Shown here piece after piece: positions 1 to 11,639 of a stretch of 64,000 nt of DNA; position 1 is the first letter of the stretch; the number at the start of each line of letters is the position of its first letter. The position numbers and the translations under genes are program-made. The notes beneath the pieces were generated by a model. It was not told the origin of the DNA, made no database searches, and saw only the letters and a list, made by a program, of their open reading frames with translations. Origin of the DNA: Cyrtodaria siliqua (taxonomy: Eukaryota; Mollusca; Bivalvia; Adapedonta; Hiatellidae); assembly GCA_037043455.1 (NCBI GenBank), contig JAWPHD010001432.1, positions 62,001 to 126,000 on the forward strand. Direction: 5' to 3'.

Positions 1-1185
1 TAATAAAATTGAAAAGGTTGTCCTAGGAAGCAACAAACACAAACAAGTGAGAAAAGAAGCCGACTCGGTTTTATTGAGACTGTTCATGAGAGGTAATTAA
101 AAGATGCTACACATCTCATGCCTCCTAGCACCGGTTTAGGCGAATTCTACGTTAAAGCAACACCAAATGGGCTTGACGATCCCAAAATGTAACGATACGA
201 ACCTAAGACAATTATAAACAAGTAATAACAAAGACTTCAAACTGAGAACACAGAACAACGTAATCACAACTGATGCTTGTATTGTATAGTAAATATATGA
301 AAGAAAACACATATTGTAAAATTATGAAACCCAATCAAACATGAAACAAGTTCAACTTATTATGATTCTGTAAAGATATTAAACCAAATCATATACTGAT
401 CAAGCTATATGTTGTTGGTACTAAAAACAAATAAAAAAGAATATATTATTAATATAGTAATAAAATAATTTACCAAGTACAATATAATCCTTAAAAACTA
501 ATCTTGTAATCTGAACGTATTACATCCAGTCGAATATGAAACCATTTCAAATAATTATGCACGGAAATTGTTTGTAGTATCTCCGCATTCTCTTTTTTCA
601 AAAACAATAATTATTAGTTTTAAGACTGAACGGATCGTTGAGGACTAACCAAGATTGGTGGTAAACAAAGTGGTGAACCGAGATGAAATATTGGTTTGGT
701 ACATCATGCTTCTGTTCGTTTTCAAAGCACTGCGTGTTTAGTGGTTGACCCATTTACAGTTCGCCACTATGCACTTGTCGCAAGATGACCCTAGTGGTTG
801 GGGCTAACTCAGGAAAGAATCAATGACGGTGAATGCATTTACATACGTTTAATGCAACTTCTAAAATATGATAAATATGTATACAGTTATCTAAAAAAAC
901 AAGCGAATACACAGATGAAATATGAAAAGAATGTTCTCATGAACGTTTAAGATAGATTCTTTATTTCCTCCAATGTACAGGAGAGCATATACATATAATT
1001 GTAACATATAATACAAATTCAAAATTTAACATTAGCGAACGTTAACATATATCTATAAATATAATGGATCAAGACTATATACATACATCAATACATGTTG
1101 ATTACAGATTATTTTACAATTAGACTATAGATGAGTTCAGAATTTGAACTAAATACTATTTATATGAATCATATTTTGCTATGTA
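1..1185. other. AT-rich DNA without a gene
   Basis: I see no convincing coding region. Two repeat traces are present: a stretch near 65-120 that resembles the start of a beta-repeat (CTCGGTTTTATTGAGACTG then TTCATGAGAGG), and an alpha-repeat fragment near 715-800 listed separately. The rest is A/T-rich filler. Confidence 0.6.
715..802 (-). repeat. alpha-repeat fragment
   Basis: The words GTGGTTGACCCATTTACA and CGCCACTATG match the reverse complement of the distal part of the alpha-repeat near 17,400-17,470. Only this end of the element is preserved. Confidence 0.5.
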
Positions 1186-1432
1186 TTACCATATGCATGA
1201 CTCTTGCCGAAACGAAACTCAAGAAGACAAAATGGTGCAATATACTCATAACCTTTATATTAACATGTATCATATTTATGACTCTTGCCGAAACGAAACT
1301 CAAGATGTAAAAATGGTACAGTTTACTCAGCTTAAATTAGTTTAACATGTATCATATGCATGACTCTTGCCGAAACGAAACTCAAGATGTAAAAATGGTA
1401 CAGTTTACTCAGCTTAAATTAGTTCATGCCTG
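1186..1432. repeat. Three tandem copies of an ~82-bp unit
   Basis: TGACTCTTGCCGAAACGAAA begins at 1,198, 1,279 and 1,361, giving a period of 81-82 bp. Units two and three are almost identical (both carry ATGTAAAAATGGTACAG); unit one is more diverged. The array lies downstream (in LINE orientation) of the LINE reading frame, so it may be a repeated 3' UTR segment of that element; this placement is inference. Confidence 0.8.
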
Positions 1433-1705
1433 CTCTCATAATTAATAATATAGACTTATTAAACATAGTAGGAACCACTATTGAAAATATTATTTCATTT
1501 TCTATAATAAAACACATAAAATCTGAAGTATTTATGTAGTAATGTGTATCTACACAAAATAATTAAAGAATATTCCCAGCATTCAAAACGGAATCGTAAT
1601 ATCGTCCGCTGCCTGCTGGCATTACTGAAAAAGACACTTATCCATTATGTATTTTAAATACACTTATAGTAATTAATTACACCTTCGTGACAATATGCTG
1701 CATTA

Positions 1706-2197
1706 CTATGTATAATTAAAAATAGTATGAACCATTTTTACAATAATAGCCAACATGTTATCAGTTTCAGATTCAATTGTCGAAAAGTGTTTGAATCCTG
1801 ATAATAATATGCATATCTGATCTCGAGGACCTTTAAGAATAAACTCTTTGTATGACTTTAATCCAATATTTTGTATTAATGCATTCCACAGTTTTTGTCT
1901 CGCGGAGTCATTAACTGAACAGTAATGCATAATATGTAATAATAAGTTGTCTACTAACAAATCACACATTTTACACTTTTCAGAGCGACTAAAAGAGAAC
2001 AGTTTTCCAAGTATTAATATTGCAGTATAGCATTGTTTCTTTAAATCAGGTCTTTCCCTGCTTAATTGCCAAATATCACTTGGTTCCAAATTGTTAAATA
2101 AACAATAGCATGGTATTTCATTTAACTTAAGGCCTATTCGTGAGAGCCTTTGGTTTGATTCCAGATCGCACACCTTAGTTTTCAAAATGTGTTTCAA
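1706..2197 (-). pseudogene. C-terminal Cys/His region of the same LINE ORF2
   Basis: This 163-codon stretch is in the same frame as the RT above. Twenty codons (2,198-2,257) and a single TAA at 2,258-2,260 lie between the two, so it is the C-terminus of ORF2 and not a separate gene. It contains a putative zinc-knuckle, CKMCDLLVDNLLLHIMHYC, with the CxxC...H...C spacing found at the end of many LINE ORF2 proteins. The first listed codon is TTG, not ATG, which also argues against an independent start. It ends at TAG 1,706-1,708. Confidence 0.8.
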
Positions 2198-2257
2198 TGA
2201 GTATTTTGACGGAATATTCGACGTTGCTACAAAACTCTCTACTAAATAAAATATATT

Positions 2258-4117
2258 TTATTTTTTAAGCAGTCTGTGTATATCTGGAATATAACCTAAC
2301 ACTTGGTTGTCATTATTCAAAAAACTCATCAACCTATTTATAAATATCTGCTTCGCGAGGTATTTATTTGGTAATCTACACAATTGACCAAAAAATTGTA
2401 TTTTTTTAAAGTCAATTACGGTTTCAATTGGCGAAATTCCAAGAGCACTTAAAGCTATATCAGTGCTTGTATATGTAGGCAGCTTTTGGATATATTTGAC
2501 ACAGAATCTGTGTGACCTCTCCAATTCTAATACATTGGAAGGAGAAACTGAATTCCACAGTTCACAGCCATACAGCGCTTTTGATAACACGTCTGTGTTG
2601 TAGATTGTCAAGGATGTTAACGGATTGAGCCCATGTGGGTGAATTCCGCTATTTATCAGACTTAAAAAGGTACCTCTTAATTTTGTATTGGACTCATGAA
2701 TAGAGTCATTTATGTCCATATATTTATCTATACGAATACCAAGATGAGTATAGAATTGGACTTCATTTATTATTTGGTTCGCACCAAGAGTCCATTGCCT
2801 GGTGTTACGATCAAATTCAGCCTGTGTTTCATTAAATACTATCACTGCACATTTTTTAATATTGTAATCAAAGCGCCATTTCATAGCATATTTATAGCAC
2901 ATATCAAACATCTTATTTAACCCATTTTTAGATAATGATATGAGGACCATATCATCAGCAGCAGTAGGGGATCCTGCATTTAAGTTATACATACAGAAAC
3001 CAAGTCCACTGTTTTCTAACTCTTTGATTAGCCCATCTATGAAGAGAAGGTACAGAATTGGGGAACTTTTGCCACCTTGTCTAGTGCCTTGTTTTACATA
3101 AAACCAGTCTGAAAAACAGCCTTGGTTTTTTATGCAACTTTGCATATTACGATACATATTAGCAAACGTTAAAAATATGTTGTCATCTATTTCGGTCTCA
3201 AACAATTTAAGGAGCATTCCATTGTGCCAGAGACGATCAAATGCTTGGCGGGCGCCCATGAGACCAACAAATACTTTGCTTTTGTTTTCTTTACCGTAGA
3301 GAATACACTCTTTAAATAAAAATGATGTCATCATGCACCCTAGTTGCTCCTGAAAGCCCCCTTGTAGAGGACTTAAACTTGATAACATTTTTGCCTTCGA
3401 GCGACGTAATAATATGTCTTCATAGATTTTCAAAGTCGTTTGAGTAAGGGTGATCGCCCTGTAATTGTCCGGGTCATCTTTTCGCTTTCTCCCACCTTTA
3501 TGTAATACTGTTATAATCCCTTTATTCATATCAGAAGGAATGTAGCTTAGGCGTAACATAGCTAAATATAGATTTGCTAAAAGGTTACTTATTACTATCC
3601 CGCCATATATGTAATGTTCATAATAAACATTGTCCAGGCCACAGGCTTTACCACGCTTGCACACATTCAGCGACATATTTACTTCTTCAGGAGTTACGTT
3701 AATGACGTCATGTGTGTGAGTAGATGCTAAAATATTATTTACTCTAACATCAACAGATTTTTTCCAAGCATCATCATACATCGCGTTCGAGCACGGAGTA
3801 TATAACTTTGTAAAATACTGTTTCCATTGATCAGTTATATTATTTATGTCTCGATAAACAACCCCATTAAATTTAATTTCGGCCCCTGCTTTCGAATTTG
3901 ATCGTTTTCTGCGAGAACGCACAAGTTTCCAAAAGTCAGTTTTGTTCATTTCTGCCGTTTTATCTATTTCTTCATTTAACTGGCTTAAATATAGTTGAAC
4001 ATGAAACCTATGTTTTTTCCTAAACTTCGATTTAGCTACTTTATATGATTCAAATGAATTCACGGATCTATCCCTTGGACGACCGTCAATAAGCCACGCA
4101 TTGCGTCTATCAGTCAT
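2258..4117 (-). pseudogene. LINE ORF2 reverse transcriptase, motif A Asp lost
   Basis: A 619-codon frame for a non-LTR reverse transcriptase, the enzyme that copies the element RNA at its insertion site. Residues 1-130 are the basic linker region (HKLMTDRRNAW, then DFWKLVRSRRKR and WKQYFTKLY). RT fingers and palm follow: KACGLDNVYYE near 158, DPDNYRAITL near 216, and SPLQGGFQEQLG near 249. Motif A reads FVGLMGARQAFDRLWH near 283-298; other LINEs have FxDxxxAFD, so the metal-binding Asp is Gly here. QGTRQGGKSSPILY (near 343) is motif B. AADDMVLIS (near 389) holds the catalytic ADD of motif C. The thumb follows (FYTHLGI, then KALYGCELWN near 515). The frame ends at TAA 2,258-2,260 and continues in the same frame beyond it. 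A dead copy is likely from the Asp loss plus the stop. Confidence 0.85.
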
Positions 4118-4216
4118 AAGTTTGTGTAATTCAGTTAGCTGCGGGTTCCAATATGGTTTGTAGTATCTTAGTATTGTAACAAATACTGAATGTGTCGACT
4201 GATTATATACGACACT

Positions 4217-4680
4217 AAAGTGTTGTTAAAGTTATAACAATGTTGATCTATGAACTAGCGCGATAACTGTGATGCGCGAGAGCTCATGAAGATGATGATG
4301 CGCAAATCCAATGAGTGATTGTCATAAAATGCCTTCTATAAGGGTTGATATGTATGAGGATTAACCTCCACTGAGGTTGTGGATGATGTTCCTCCAGTGA
4401 GGACTGATAACGGGCCCACCTCGTGTCACGGGGGTTGTCGCTACTAGAACCTGGCCATGTTGCGCAGGTACGGGGACCGTCTCCACCGCTCTTAACGTTA
4501 TACGTGGAAGATTTGCTCCACTCCGGAAGGCTTATATCCAACATGGATGGCTTATATCCAACCCTGGATGGCTTAGGCTGTAATTATACATACGTTTTAG
4601 ATGTCGGTTGATAAACATAACAATCTTGCATAATTATCATTACCCAAACAAATCATTATTTAATAAATATATGTAAGCTG
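4217..4680. other. GC-richer patch, no recognised gene
   Basis: The stretch 4,380-4,540 is visibly richer in G+C than its surroundings. It carries short direct repeats, for example CCTCCACTGAGG and CCTCCAGTGAGG, and GGCTTATATCCAAC twice near 4,528 and 4,549. Frames of 62-86 codons on both strands look random, and I recognise no protein in them. It could be unrelated sequence joined to the truncated LINE end. Confidence 0.4.
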
Positions 4681-4689
4681 TACTAATGA

Positions 4690-5000
4690 TGAGTAGTAAT
4701 GTATACATATTCTACAACGCCATGTATACGACATGTACGTCGCTGTTAACCAATGCCCCTAATACATGTAACATACAACGTTATCAAATCACTCGTATAT
4801 TACACTCACTGAGTTATGCATGTACACATGTATGTCAACTAATGCCCACATTATACAACGCTATGCATACGCGTCGAACATTTATACTAGCCACTCATCT
4901 CATTGTTAACTAATGTTAACAATCGTGTATTACAATCACTGAGTTATACTCCAACGTTAACTAATGCATCTATTATCCACTGTTATCAAATTAATATTGT
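4690..5000. repeat. Degenerate tandem repeat
   Basis: Variants of GTTAACTAATGC recur near 4,746, 4,838, 4,905 and 4,960, mixed with TACAACG(T/C)TAT and CACTGAGTTAT words. Spacing is irregular (about 55-90 bp), so this is an old, decayed array. Confidence 0.5.
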
Positions 5001-5122
5001 TTTACAATTAATGATCAATTACAATAATTACATCTAATAAAGTAACTTCAAAATCATATGCTAGTCTCAAGTTAATGTTTGAGAAACATCAAAGCTAACC
5101 GGATGCCGTAACCTCGCCAAAC

Positions 5123-5260
5123 AAGATGGCGCCGCCCACTGAATACAAATGTACGATAAAAGTTAATAAAATAAATACTGACCACATATTGCCTGTGAAT
5201 TTTGCCGTCCAACTCCTGCTCCAAACAAAGCAACTATCACGCAATCCCGGCCAGAACTAG
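5123..5260 (+). promoter_or_regulatory. YY1-like motif overlapping a short ORF
   Basis: AAGATGGCGCC at 5,123-5,133 matches the YY1-type core (AAGATGGCG) found at many TATA-less starts. Its ATG (5,126) opens a 44-codon frame ending at TAG 5,258-5,260, starting MAPPTEYKC, with A at -3 and G at +4. It is the one GC-rich word in an AT-rich area. No splice site or protein similarity supports a gene, and the motif may be chance. Confidence 0.2.
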
Positions 5261-5564
5261 AAGACAATGGATTTTATAGCAAACATTACGCCCACACCAT
5301 TATTTCCCCCGTTCAGTCCGTGACATACGTGGCTAAATTCGCATTATAAAATCTACACGAAAGGACCCTTACACAATTTCGCCTTTCAATGAAATAGACC
5401 CATACTTTTACATGCATTAGCATAAAACTAAACCTATTAAACGGCCCTTCCGGGCGTCCTATGGCGGCCACTTAAAATGTGCACGGTTTTCCGTGTTACC
5501 TGAATGTATCATGAACATTGTGAATTTGGTTCAACTAAACAATGAATTAGGGTGTAACTAACAG

Positions 5565-6290
5565 CTTACAAGAGCTATGTGCGACCAATACGCTCTACCC
5601 GTGACATTTTGTGACAGCACTCCTCTTTGATTTCGCGATGTCCGGACATAGATCGGACCATATGATGACGTCTATTTAAATCCTCAAAGCGGTAACGTTT
5701 GATGTTTTTTCTTAAATGGTGTCTTGTTGTACCCTTAATGCTTTGTATTCTTGTTGCTCTGGCTTCCGCCAAGTTATTGAGCACTTATTTAGTAAATTTC
5801 TGGTTTTGTTTCATATTCATATAGTTATGATCATCTATGTTATAATTATATTGCCTATTAATTCTGTCTAAGTTATTAGAGAATATATTCTGGCAATGGT
5901 TTCTTTATTTACATATTCTCCCGGCCGTCTTATTAGGACAATAAGAGTGAGATCTACCTACTGTAAACATCAAGCGGCTGTTTTGCCACTGATCATTCAA
6001 AGGCGGTAGCTCTGTTGTCAACCCGATTGTATTTGTTTTGTCACATGCCAGGATTTGTATTCAATTGTATTTTTAGTGCGTGTTTTGATTGACAATTGTC
6101 TGTAAAAGCTGCATAGCCTGTTCGACTTTGATACCTACTTTTATTATGTAGACTATACAACAGCATTGTATTTGGCCTCGTGTTATTACCAGATCGAATA
6201 TTCTTGATAGCATAATTTGGTCGTCAAACACTAATTGAACAATAATAAGGTCGCATACGTTCTTTGATCTTGCCATATAAAGGTTAGTTA
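5565..6290 (-). repeat. alpha-repeat, long diverged copy
   Basis: Read on the minus strand, this holds the alpha-repeat landmarks in order: the TCAAAGGCGGTAGCTCTG block near 5,997, the TTAGAGAATAT block near 5,875, the GCCAAGTTATTGAG block near 5,768, and the TGTCCGGACATAGATC block near 5,640. Total length is about 0.72 kb. It is more diverged than the copies at 37.9 and 44.6 kb. Confidence 0.75.
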
Positions 6291-6839
6291 ACTAGTAGAG
6301 TACACGTCTTCTGTGCTCGTGTCAGGACATGGTTTGAGACAATCATATGTACATGATCATCTCTATGGTAATGATATATTTTACGGAATATATTGGAGAC
6401 AGTCAGTTAATTGAAAAAGTCCATAAAGTCAATTTAAATTTAAAAATATACGCACATAAGCTTTTATTGTGATTAGATGTGCTGGTTTTACGTTGATTGT
6501 AGATTAACCTAAAATGTGTAGCAAGATCATATAAAACGAATGCTATTCTTGTTGGAAAGATCACTTTCAGATAAAACAACCAATCAAATATATAAAAACA
6601 GATCTTTTTTTATGTCAATTAGATGTTTAAGACAGTTAACTAATGTGGGGAACCACTGTAAAATAAAATGGGCTAGGCATGGATATCTGGATTTAAATCA
6701 GTTTTCTTGAGAAATTAAAGACGATTGCCTAAAGAATTCCACCAGAAATTCAATAAAATAGATCTTAAATATCTTAAGAATAAATGTTCCGCCATATCCG
6801 AAATCAAGTATGTTTCCATTATATATGATAGAATTTAGT

Positions 6840-7135
6840 TTAGCGGGGATTTCGTTATTTACATTGTCCCGTTTTATTGGGATAACAATAGGGTAAGAGT
6901 GAGGTTTGGAGAATGCTATAACCTGGTGTAACCACCCCACACCCCCAACCCCAACCCCCTGGCTTTTTCGAAACATCACCATAGCTCTATTGGAAACCCG
7001 TTAATGTTTGTGATGCCACATACCTTGCTTCTTATTAACATTGTAATTTGCAACTGTTGTTTGTTTGCGTGCTTTGGTTAATTGTGTTCTGTGAATGTTA
7101 AATTGCCTTCTCGACTTTTATACCTACATTTAAGT
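6840..7135 (-). repeat. alpha-repeat with a single copy of the minisatellite unit
   Basis: It contains GTCCCGTTTTATTGGGAT and TAACCTGGTGTAACC blocks, then GATGCCACATACCTTGC, TTCTTATTAACATTG and GCAACTGTTGTTTGTTT once, then TTGGTTAATTGTGTTCTGTG. The same order flanks the array at 12.83-15.06 kb, so this copy shows the locus before amplification. Confidence 0.75.
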
Positions 7136-8944
7136 TAATTAATAAACGAAATATTGAGGATAATCAGATGAAACCATTTAGAAGGAAATGGACACTTTGA
7201 TTTAATTTAATGCCTTATACTTCCTACTGATACGTTTTAGCACATACGATGGCATCTTTCCGAATTAAAGGGACACACGGCTATCTTGATATTTTAAAAA
7301 CGCCGTTCAAACAATATGTCATCATCGTCGTTATGACATCAATTTACCGCATGCCAAAGATTGTCGCATCTGAACACATGTAAGAGCGCACTTCAAATTC
7401 GGACTTTTTGTAAAATAACTATTTATTATGTTTTGTATTAAAATACGGTTATAAATACACTGTAGTATGGCGATGTAACTTGTATTATATCATTGTCGTT
7501 AAAATAGTTCGATTTCAATTGAATTTAGATATGATAAATCACTAAAAACAATGCTATATTATTTAGATTTAAAACAAACTGTATTGATAGAATATATCTG
7601 TATCTGTATAACAACCAAGTTATTACCATTACCAGGAATACAAATCATAGGCAAACGCGAGTAACTAATATAGAAAATTGTAATGCATGCCTATTCTATT
7701 TCATTTGATTGACAGTTGTTTTGTTTTGATAACGAATGTTAATGCAGAATGCCCAATTAGATATGGTAATTTAATTCAGCTGTAAATATTAGAACCACGT
7801 CCTTCACGATTGTTCCGTCTGATATCATTACATGTATATGCTCTACGCAAAGTAAGAATATGGACGATTCCGGAATTGCTCTGCGCAAAGTAAGAATTCT
7901 TAAAATGCGCAACGATTCCGGAATTGTGCAGGGCTATTCCGGAATTGCGCAAGGGGTCAAAATATATAAACAACGCATTAAGTGTCTCTGCCCAATTTGA
8001 GAATGTTTTGCGCAAAGTAATAATTTCTGTTATGATCTGTATAGGAAGATGCTAAGTTTAAACCTACTTATATTTCATTTTAATATGCTTATTTGCTTTA
8101 TCAATCTGAGATGAACAGATAACATATAAATGTGTTTCATAGTTAAGTATCGCGTATGATTAACATCAACTTAATTATTTACAAAACAAAGTGAATTCCT
8201 TAAATTCAACTATACCTTTCAGGTTCCATGATATTTGTTAAGACAATTCAATTGCAATTTATGGAAAGTACATTAATTTCCCATTTAATTACGTTTCGCC
8301 TACATAGGCCGCGAGTATAGTTACAGTTTCTGCTTATCAATGAAAACTATGTATTACTACCTAATATGTTATACTACCTAATATGTTTTTTTCTTATCAC
8401 TATGTCTTAAATAAAATCAAAGTATGTATTTGTTTAATTAACACGCAAAATAACATGAGCATTACTATAACAATATAGCACAGTTTTATACCAGATTCAG
8501 CAACTGCGATTGATAGCATTTGTCTTCCAACGTCTTAATTTTTGAAACGGTTGTGACACAGCATGGTAGACTTTGAATCCTCATATCTTACTTGCACCAC
8601 TGGCTCCCAGTGGAATTCGAACCCGTAGCAGAGAGAGGCGAGAACGTTTTAGAAGCAGCTTCTTTACATGAAATGGGCAGTCCCCGAGTATTGAAAAAAA
8701 ATTATGAGTCCTATATATCCTTCTCCTCTGTCTGGGACGGCTCTAAATAACCTTAGATAAGGTGGTGATAAGCCATTAAAAATATCAATTCAAGAAGCAC
8801 ATGTTTAACATTGCAAAAAGGAAAATATTTCCTGGCAGAGGGATGTTAACAAGAATACTGGAGTCAGGCATATGAAAGACTAGATATATCCATTGTGGAA
8901 TTGATTTGCAAAATGTAGTCATTTTTTTTAAGGATTTAATTCAA
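7136..8944. other. No gene seen; AT-rich with a small motif cluster
   Basis: No coding region is convincing. At 7,841-8,024 there are three ATTCCGGAATTG words (7,867, 7,915, 7,936; each contains the palindrome ATTCCGGAAT) and three (T/C)GCGCAAAGTAA-type words (near 7,845, 7,883, 8,009). The remainder is featureless A/T-rich sequence. Confidence 0.5.
8570..8720 (-). repeat. Possible tRNA-derived SINE remnant
   Basis: On the minus strand, GGGTTCGAATTCCACTGGG (near 8,607-8,625) resembles a pol III box B within a T-arm. I cannot find a convincing box A at the right spacing, so this is at best a degraded SINE head. Confidence 0.25.
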
Positions 8945-9322
8945 TATTTCGATCTTTCGACAGGCTTAAAACACGTCAAAAAGAGTATGATAATGGACCT
9001 TTGGAAACGGCCGAGCACGACACATACGAACTATTGCAGTCTCGGTTTGATTGAGTAAGTTCATGAGCGGTAGTGAAATTATTTTAGCTACCGCTCACTA
9101 GCCCCGGGTTGAGCAGAACTCAATATTCATAAAATCAATAGTACAACATTTTAACCACCCCGAAGATGGCATGCATATGGCGGTGGACATGGAGTTTACT
9201 ACTTCCCCATGTCGTACGGCCCAGTATCTAATAAAATTAAATGCCCCGAAGAGCGAAATATACATAATGGAATTTAGTTTGGAGCAGCGGTTATGAAGCC
9301 TGCGTATCACAAGTAACAGCCA
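8945..9322 (+). repeat. beta-repeat copy 1
   Basis: Carries GCAGTCTCGGTTTGATTGAG (9,035), GCCCCGGGTTGAGCAGAAC (9,100), CCCCGAAGATGGCATG, then TTATGAAGCCTGCGTATCAC at the end. The same landmarks in the same order occur at 40.9, 43.4 and 61.8 kb, and inverted at 11.1 kb. Confidence 0.85.
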
Positions 9323-10019
9323 AAAGACTTAATTCTCATCAGATATAATCGGTTAGTCAATATGAAGTATAACAAGTGCATGTTAATTTGTGGTTCAGGC
9401 CTTGAACTTAGAACATTTCTAGTAAGTATGTATTCTTTCCTGTCTTGTTTCTTATGGCATTATTATTGTATTTTAAACATAATTATGATACTTGGTATGT
9501 GTCTATGCTCGTTTTCACAATCGTACAAGTGGATTTCCTAACTGTTGCCTGATGGCTGGATTATCATGTTTATTTCTATTCTTAATATTATTTAAAATAT
9601 TCGTACATTTCACACTCAGAATATTGGGCCTCTACCCCACACCTGTTCCTACGCCAAAGCATTTGTCAGAACTTAAACAAGAAGTGAATCTTAAAATACA
9701 TATAGGGTAAGCACCGTTCAATAACTCTAAATATCAGCTTTCTAAATAAAAATACATACATTTCTTGGAAACTTGGCAACTGCAGTCGTTAAAATTTCCC
9801 CACCCACCGACGTTACGGTACAGAATAATAAGATATCTATATCATTAAATTGCGATGCGTTTTCATTTAATTGTTGTATTTTAGATTATCGATGCTGCAG
9901 TAGTTTTTAAAGCTTAGGTAGATCTACCGTTACCTTGACTTTTTTTTATCAGACTCAGATTGCAATAATGTAAATTGATTTCTTCTTAGACATCGTTATT
10001 TACTGTTGTTCTAAATACA
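9323..10019. other. No gene seen
   Basis: A 72-codon plus-strand frame at 9,492-9,710 has a hydrophobic run (LSCLFLFLILFKIFV) but no other support. Nothing else stands out. Confidence 0.4.
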
Positions 10020-10125
10020 CTTCATATTACATATTGTCGTTTCAAAAGCTCGCCAAGAGCTTATGTTGTATTGTTTTATGTCTTGTCGACTCAAAATAAA
10101 GTTTATTTTATCTTATCTTATCTTG
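10020..10125 (+). mobile_element. LINE-like 3' tail with TCTTA repeats
   Basis: GTCGACTCAAAATAAAG is followed by TTTATTTTATCTTATCTTAT. An AATAAA signal running straight into a short pentamer repeat is typical of the 3' end of some non-LTR elements. No coding part is attached, so this would be a heavily 5'-truncated copy. Confidence 0.4.
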
Positions 10126-10170
10126 CAATATAATTACCATTTATAAAATGCTAGTCGGTTGATTACCTAA

Positions 10171-10178
10171 TGACGTCA
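10171..10178. promoter_or_regulatory. Perfect CRE palindrome TGACGTCA
   Basis: An exact CREB/ATF consensus site. No adjacent gene supports a regulatory role, so it may be fortuitous. Confidence 0.2.
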
Positions 10179-10789
10179 CATTAACAATGAAGTTTGGTAA
10201 CCTGCCAACTGGATGGACTAGCTCCAACGCAAACAGATATGGGCCGGATACCAAACAGAGATGGGAGTTAATGGAACGAATATAGGCATGCCATCCCCTT
10301 AACAAGGGAGTTAACTGAGTTTGGATTTTTTTCGGATGTGTTTCAAATTATAATACTTCTCATGAACAGACTCAATACAACCGAGTCTGCTACTTTTCTC
10401 TCGTGTTTGTGTTTGCTGCTTCCTAGAGATCCCCTTTTTAGCTTTATTATTATGAGTTCAGTGATACAATGTAATGTTTTCGAGAACTTTTTATTTGTCA
10501 TTTTATTATTTACCAGTTGTGTATGAGCACGAACTGACCTTTTCCATGAGATAGCTATAGAAGCAGTAATAATAGACTGTAAGCTATATCCGCTATAAAA
10601 TCGTTAGAAACATACTAATCAACATATAGATGTGAAATATAGCGACTAATCGTGCGTTTGATTTCACGACAAATTCAGTCCGAACCAAGGATTCCAAGTT
10701 TATTGAAACTGCATGCTTAATTAACACACGTTTTTAAGATATAAACACAATATCGATATAATAAATAACCTATTTGACAAGATAACATT

Positions 10790-10990
10790 GTAAAGTTATC
10801 CCGCCACCATCCGTATGCTTTCTTGCCACTGGCCGTTCCAAGGCGGTCACTCTATTGTCGGCAACCTTTTTATGTTTTAATGTTGTATATACTGCCTTTT
10901 ATGTAATTTTGTTTTGTTTCGATGCTTGTCTTTGGTTGATTGTGGTCCTTGAATGCTACAATCTGTTCGGCTTTTATATATACCTTTAAA
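10790..10990 (-). repeat. alpha-repeat fragment
   Basis: TTGCCACTGGCCGTTCCAAG and GGCGGTCACTCTATTGTC are the reverse complement of the central alpha-repeat block. The CTTTGGTTGATTGTGGTCC block follows, as in the copy at 6.84-7.13 kb. Confidence 0.75.
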
Positions 10991-11084
10991 ATCCAAATAC
11001 TAAAAACAACGAGAAAATAATAAGTACAAGACAACAACACAACACAAACGCAACACCTATTTGTCTAAGTTGTTAATATTGTTG

Positions 11085-11312
11085 ATGAAACTTGAAAGTT
11101 TCATTTCCACTTTCATCTGCATACAGCCTTCGAAATGGCTTAACTTTTCGTAATGTTGACATTTTAAATATTAAATTCTGCTCAACGCTAGAGGGCGTGA
11201 ACGATGGCTATCATTTGTCACTACCGTTTATGAACAATCTCAATCAAACCGAAAATGCAATCGTTTTTTTATATTTGTCGTGTTCGGAGATTTCCAAATT
11301 TCTCCGTTCGTA
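11085..11312 (-). repeat. beta-repeat copy 2, inverted
   Basis: The reverse complement carries GAGATTGTTCATAAACGG, then the GAGCAGAATTTAATATTT block and a CGAAGG block. It is shorter and more diverged than the other copies and is the only clear inverted one. Confidence 0.7.
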
Positions 11313-11639
11313 CTCTTTTTTTTAACATGTTATTACATTACCGATCCGAATGCTCTTAACAACTATAATCAGATTTAAAACTGCAGAAATGTAAATCAAA
11401 TGCAATCTAATTACTGGCTTTAATTACATGTCTTAGTTTCTAGATTATTTTTACGTTTGATCGATATACCAGCTTGCATTTGGCTATGTAATCAATTTAA
11501 AACTAACTTTAACATGAAATAAATATATCATAACATCAAATTATGCAATGCTATTTGTCGTTTTTGGCAGTGCTTTCAATCAAGTCTCAAATATTAGTAG
11601 CAAGATAGAAACTTGTATAGGAAGTTCGTCAGAAAAGGA

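Larger units (their letters stand above)
1186..4216 (-). mobile_element. 5'-truncated non-LTR retrotransposon (LINE)
   Basis: A minus-strand LINE copy consists of an RT region (2,258-4,117), a C-terminal Cys/His region in the same frame (1,706-2,197), and a likely 3' UTR below 1,706. Upstream of the first methionine the frame stays open to about 4,214 and encodes the linker KPYWNPQLTELHKL. A linker of this kind normally follows an AP-like endonuclease domain, but no endonuclease frame is visible beyond the stop near 4,214-4,216, so the copy is 5' truncated or decayed. By domain order it is an APE-type LINE, probably in the Jockey/CR1/L2 group; the clade is not certain. Confidence 0.85.

Noticed and set aside
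2258..4117. Viral or LTR-retroelement polymerase
   Set aside because: Domain order, the HKL linker and the C-terminal CxxC...H...C are of the non-LTR type; no protease, integrase or LTRs are seen.
9492..9710. 72-codon frame resembling a small membrane protein
   Set aside because: Only a hydrophobic stretch supports it; there is no signal, homology or conservation evidence in the window.
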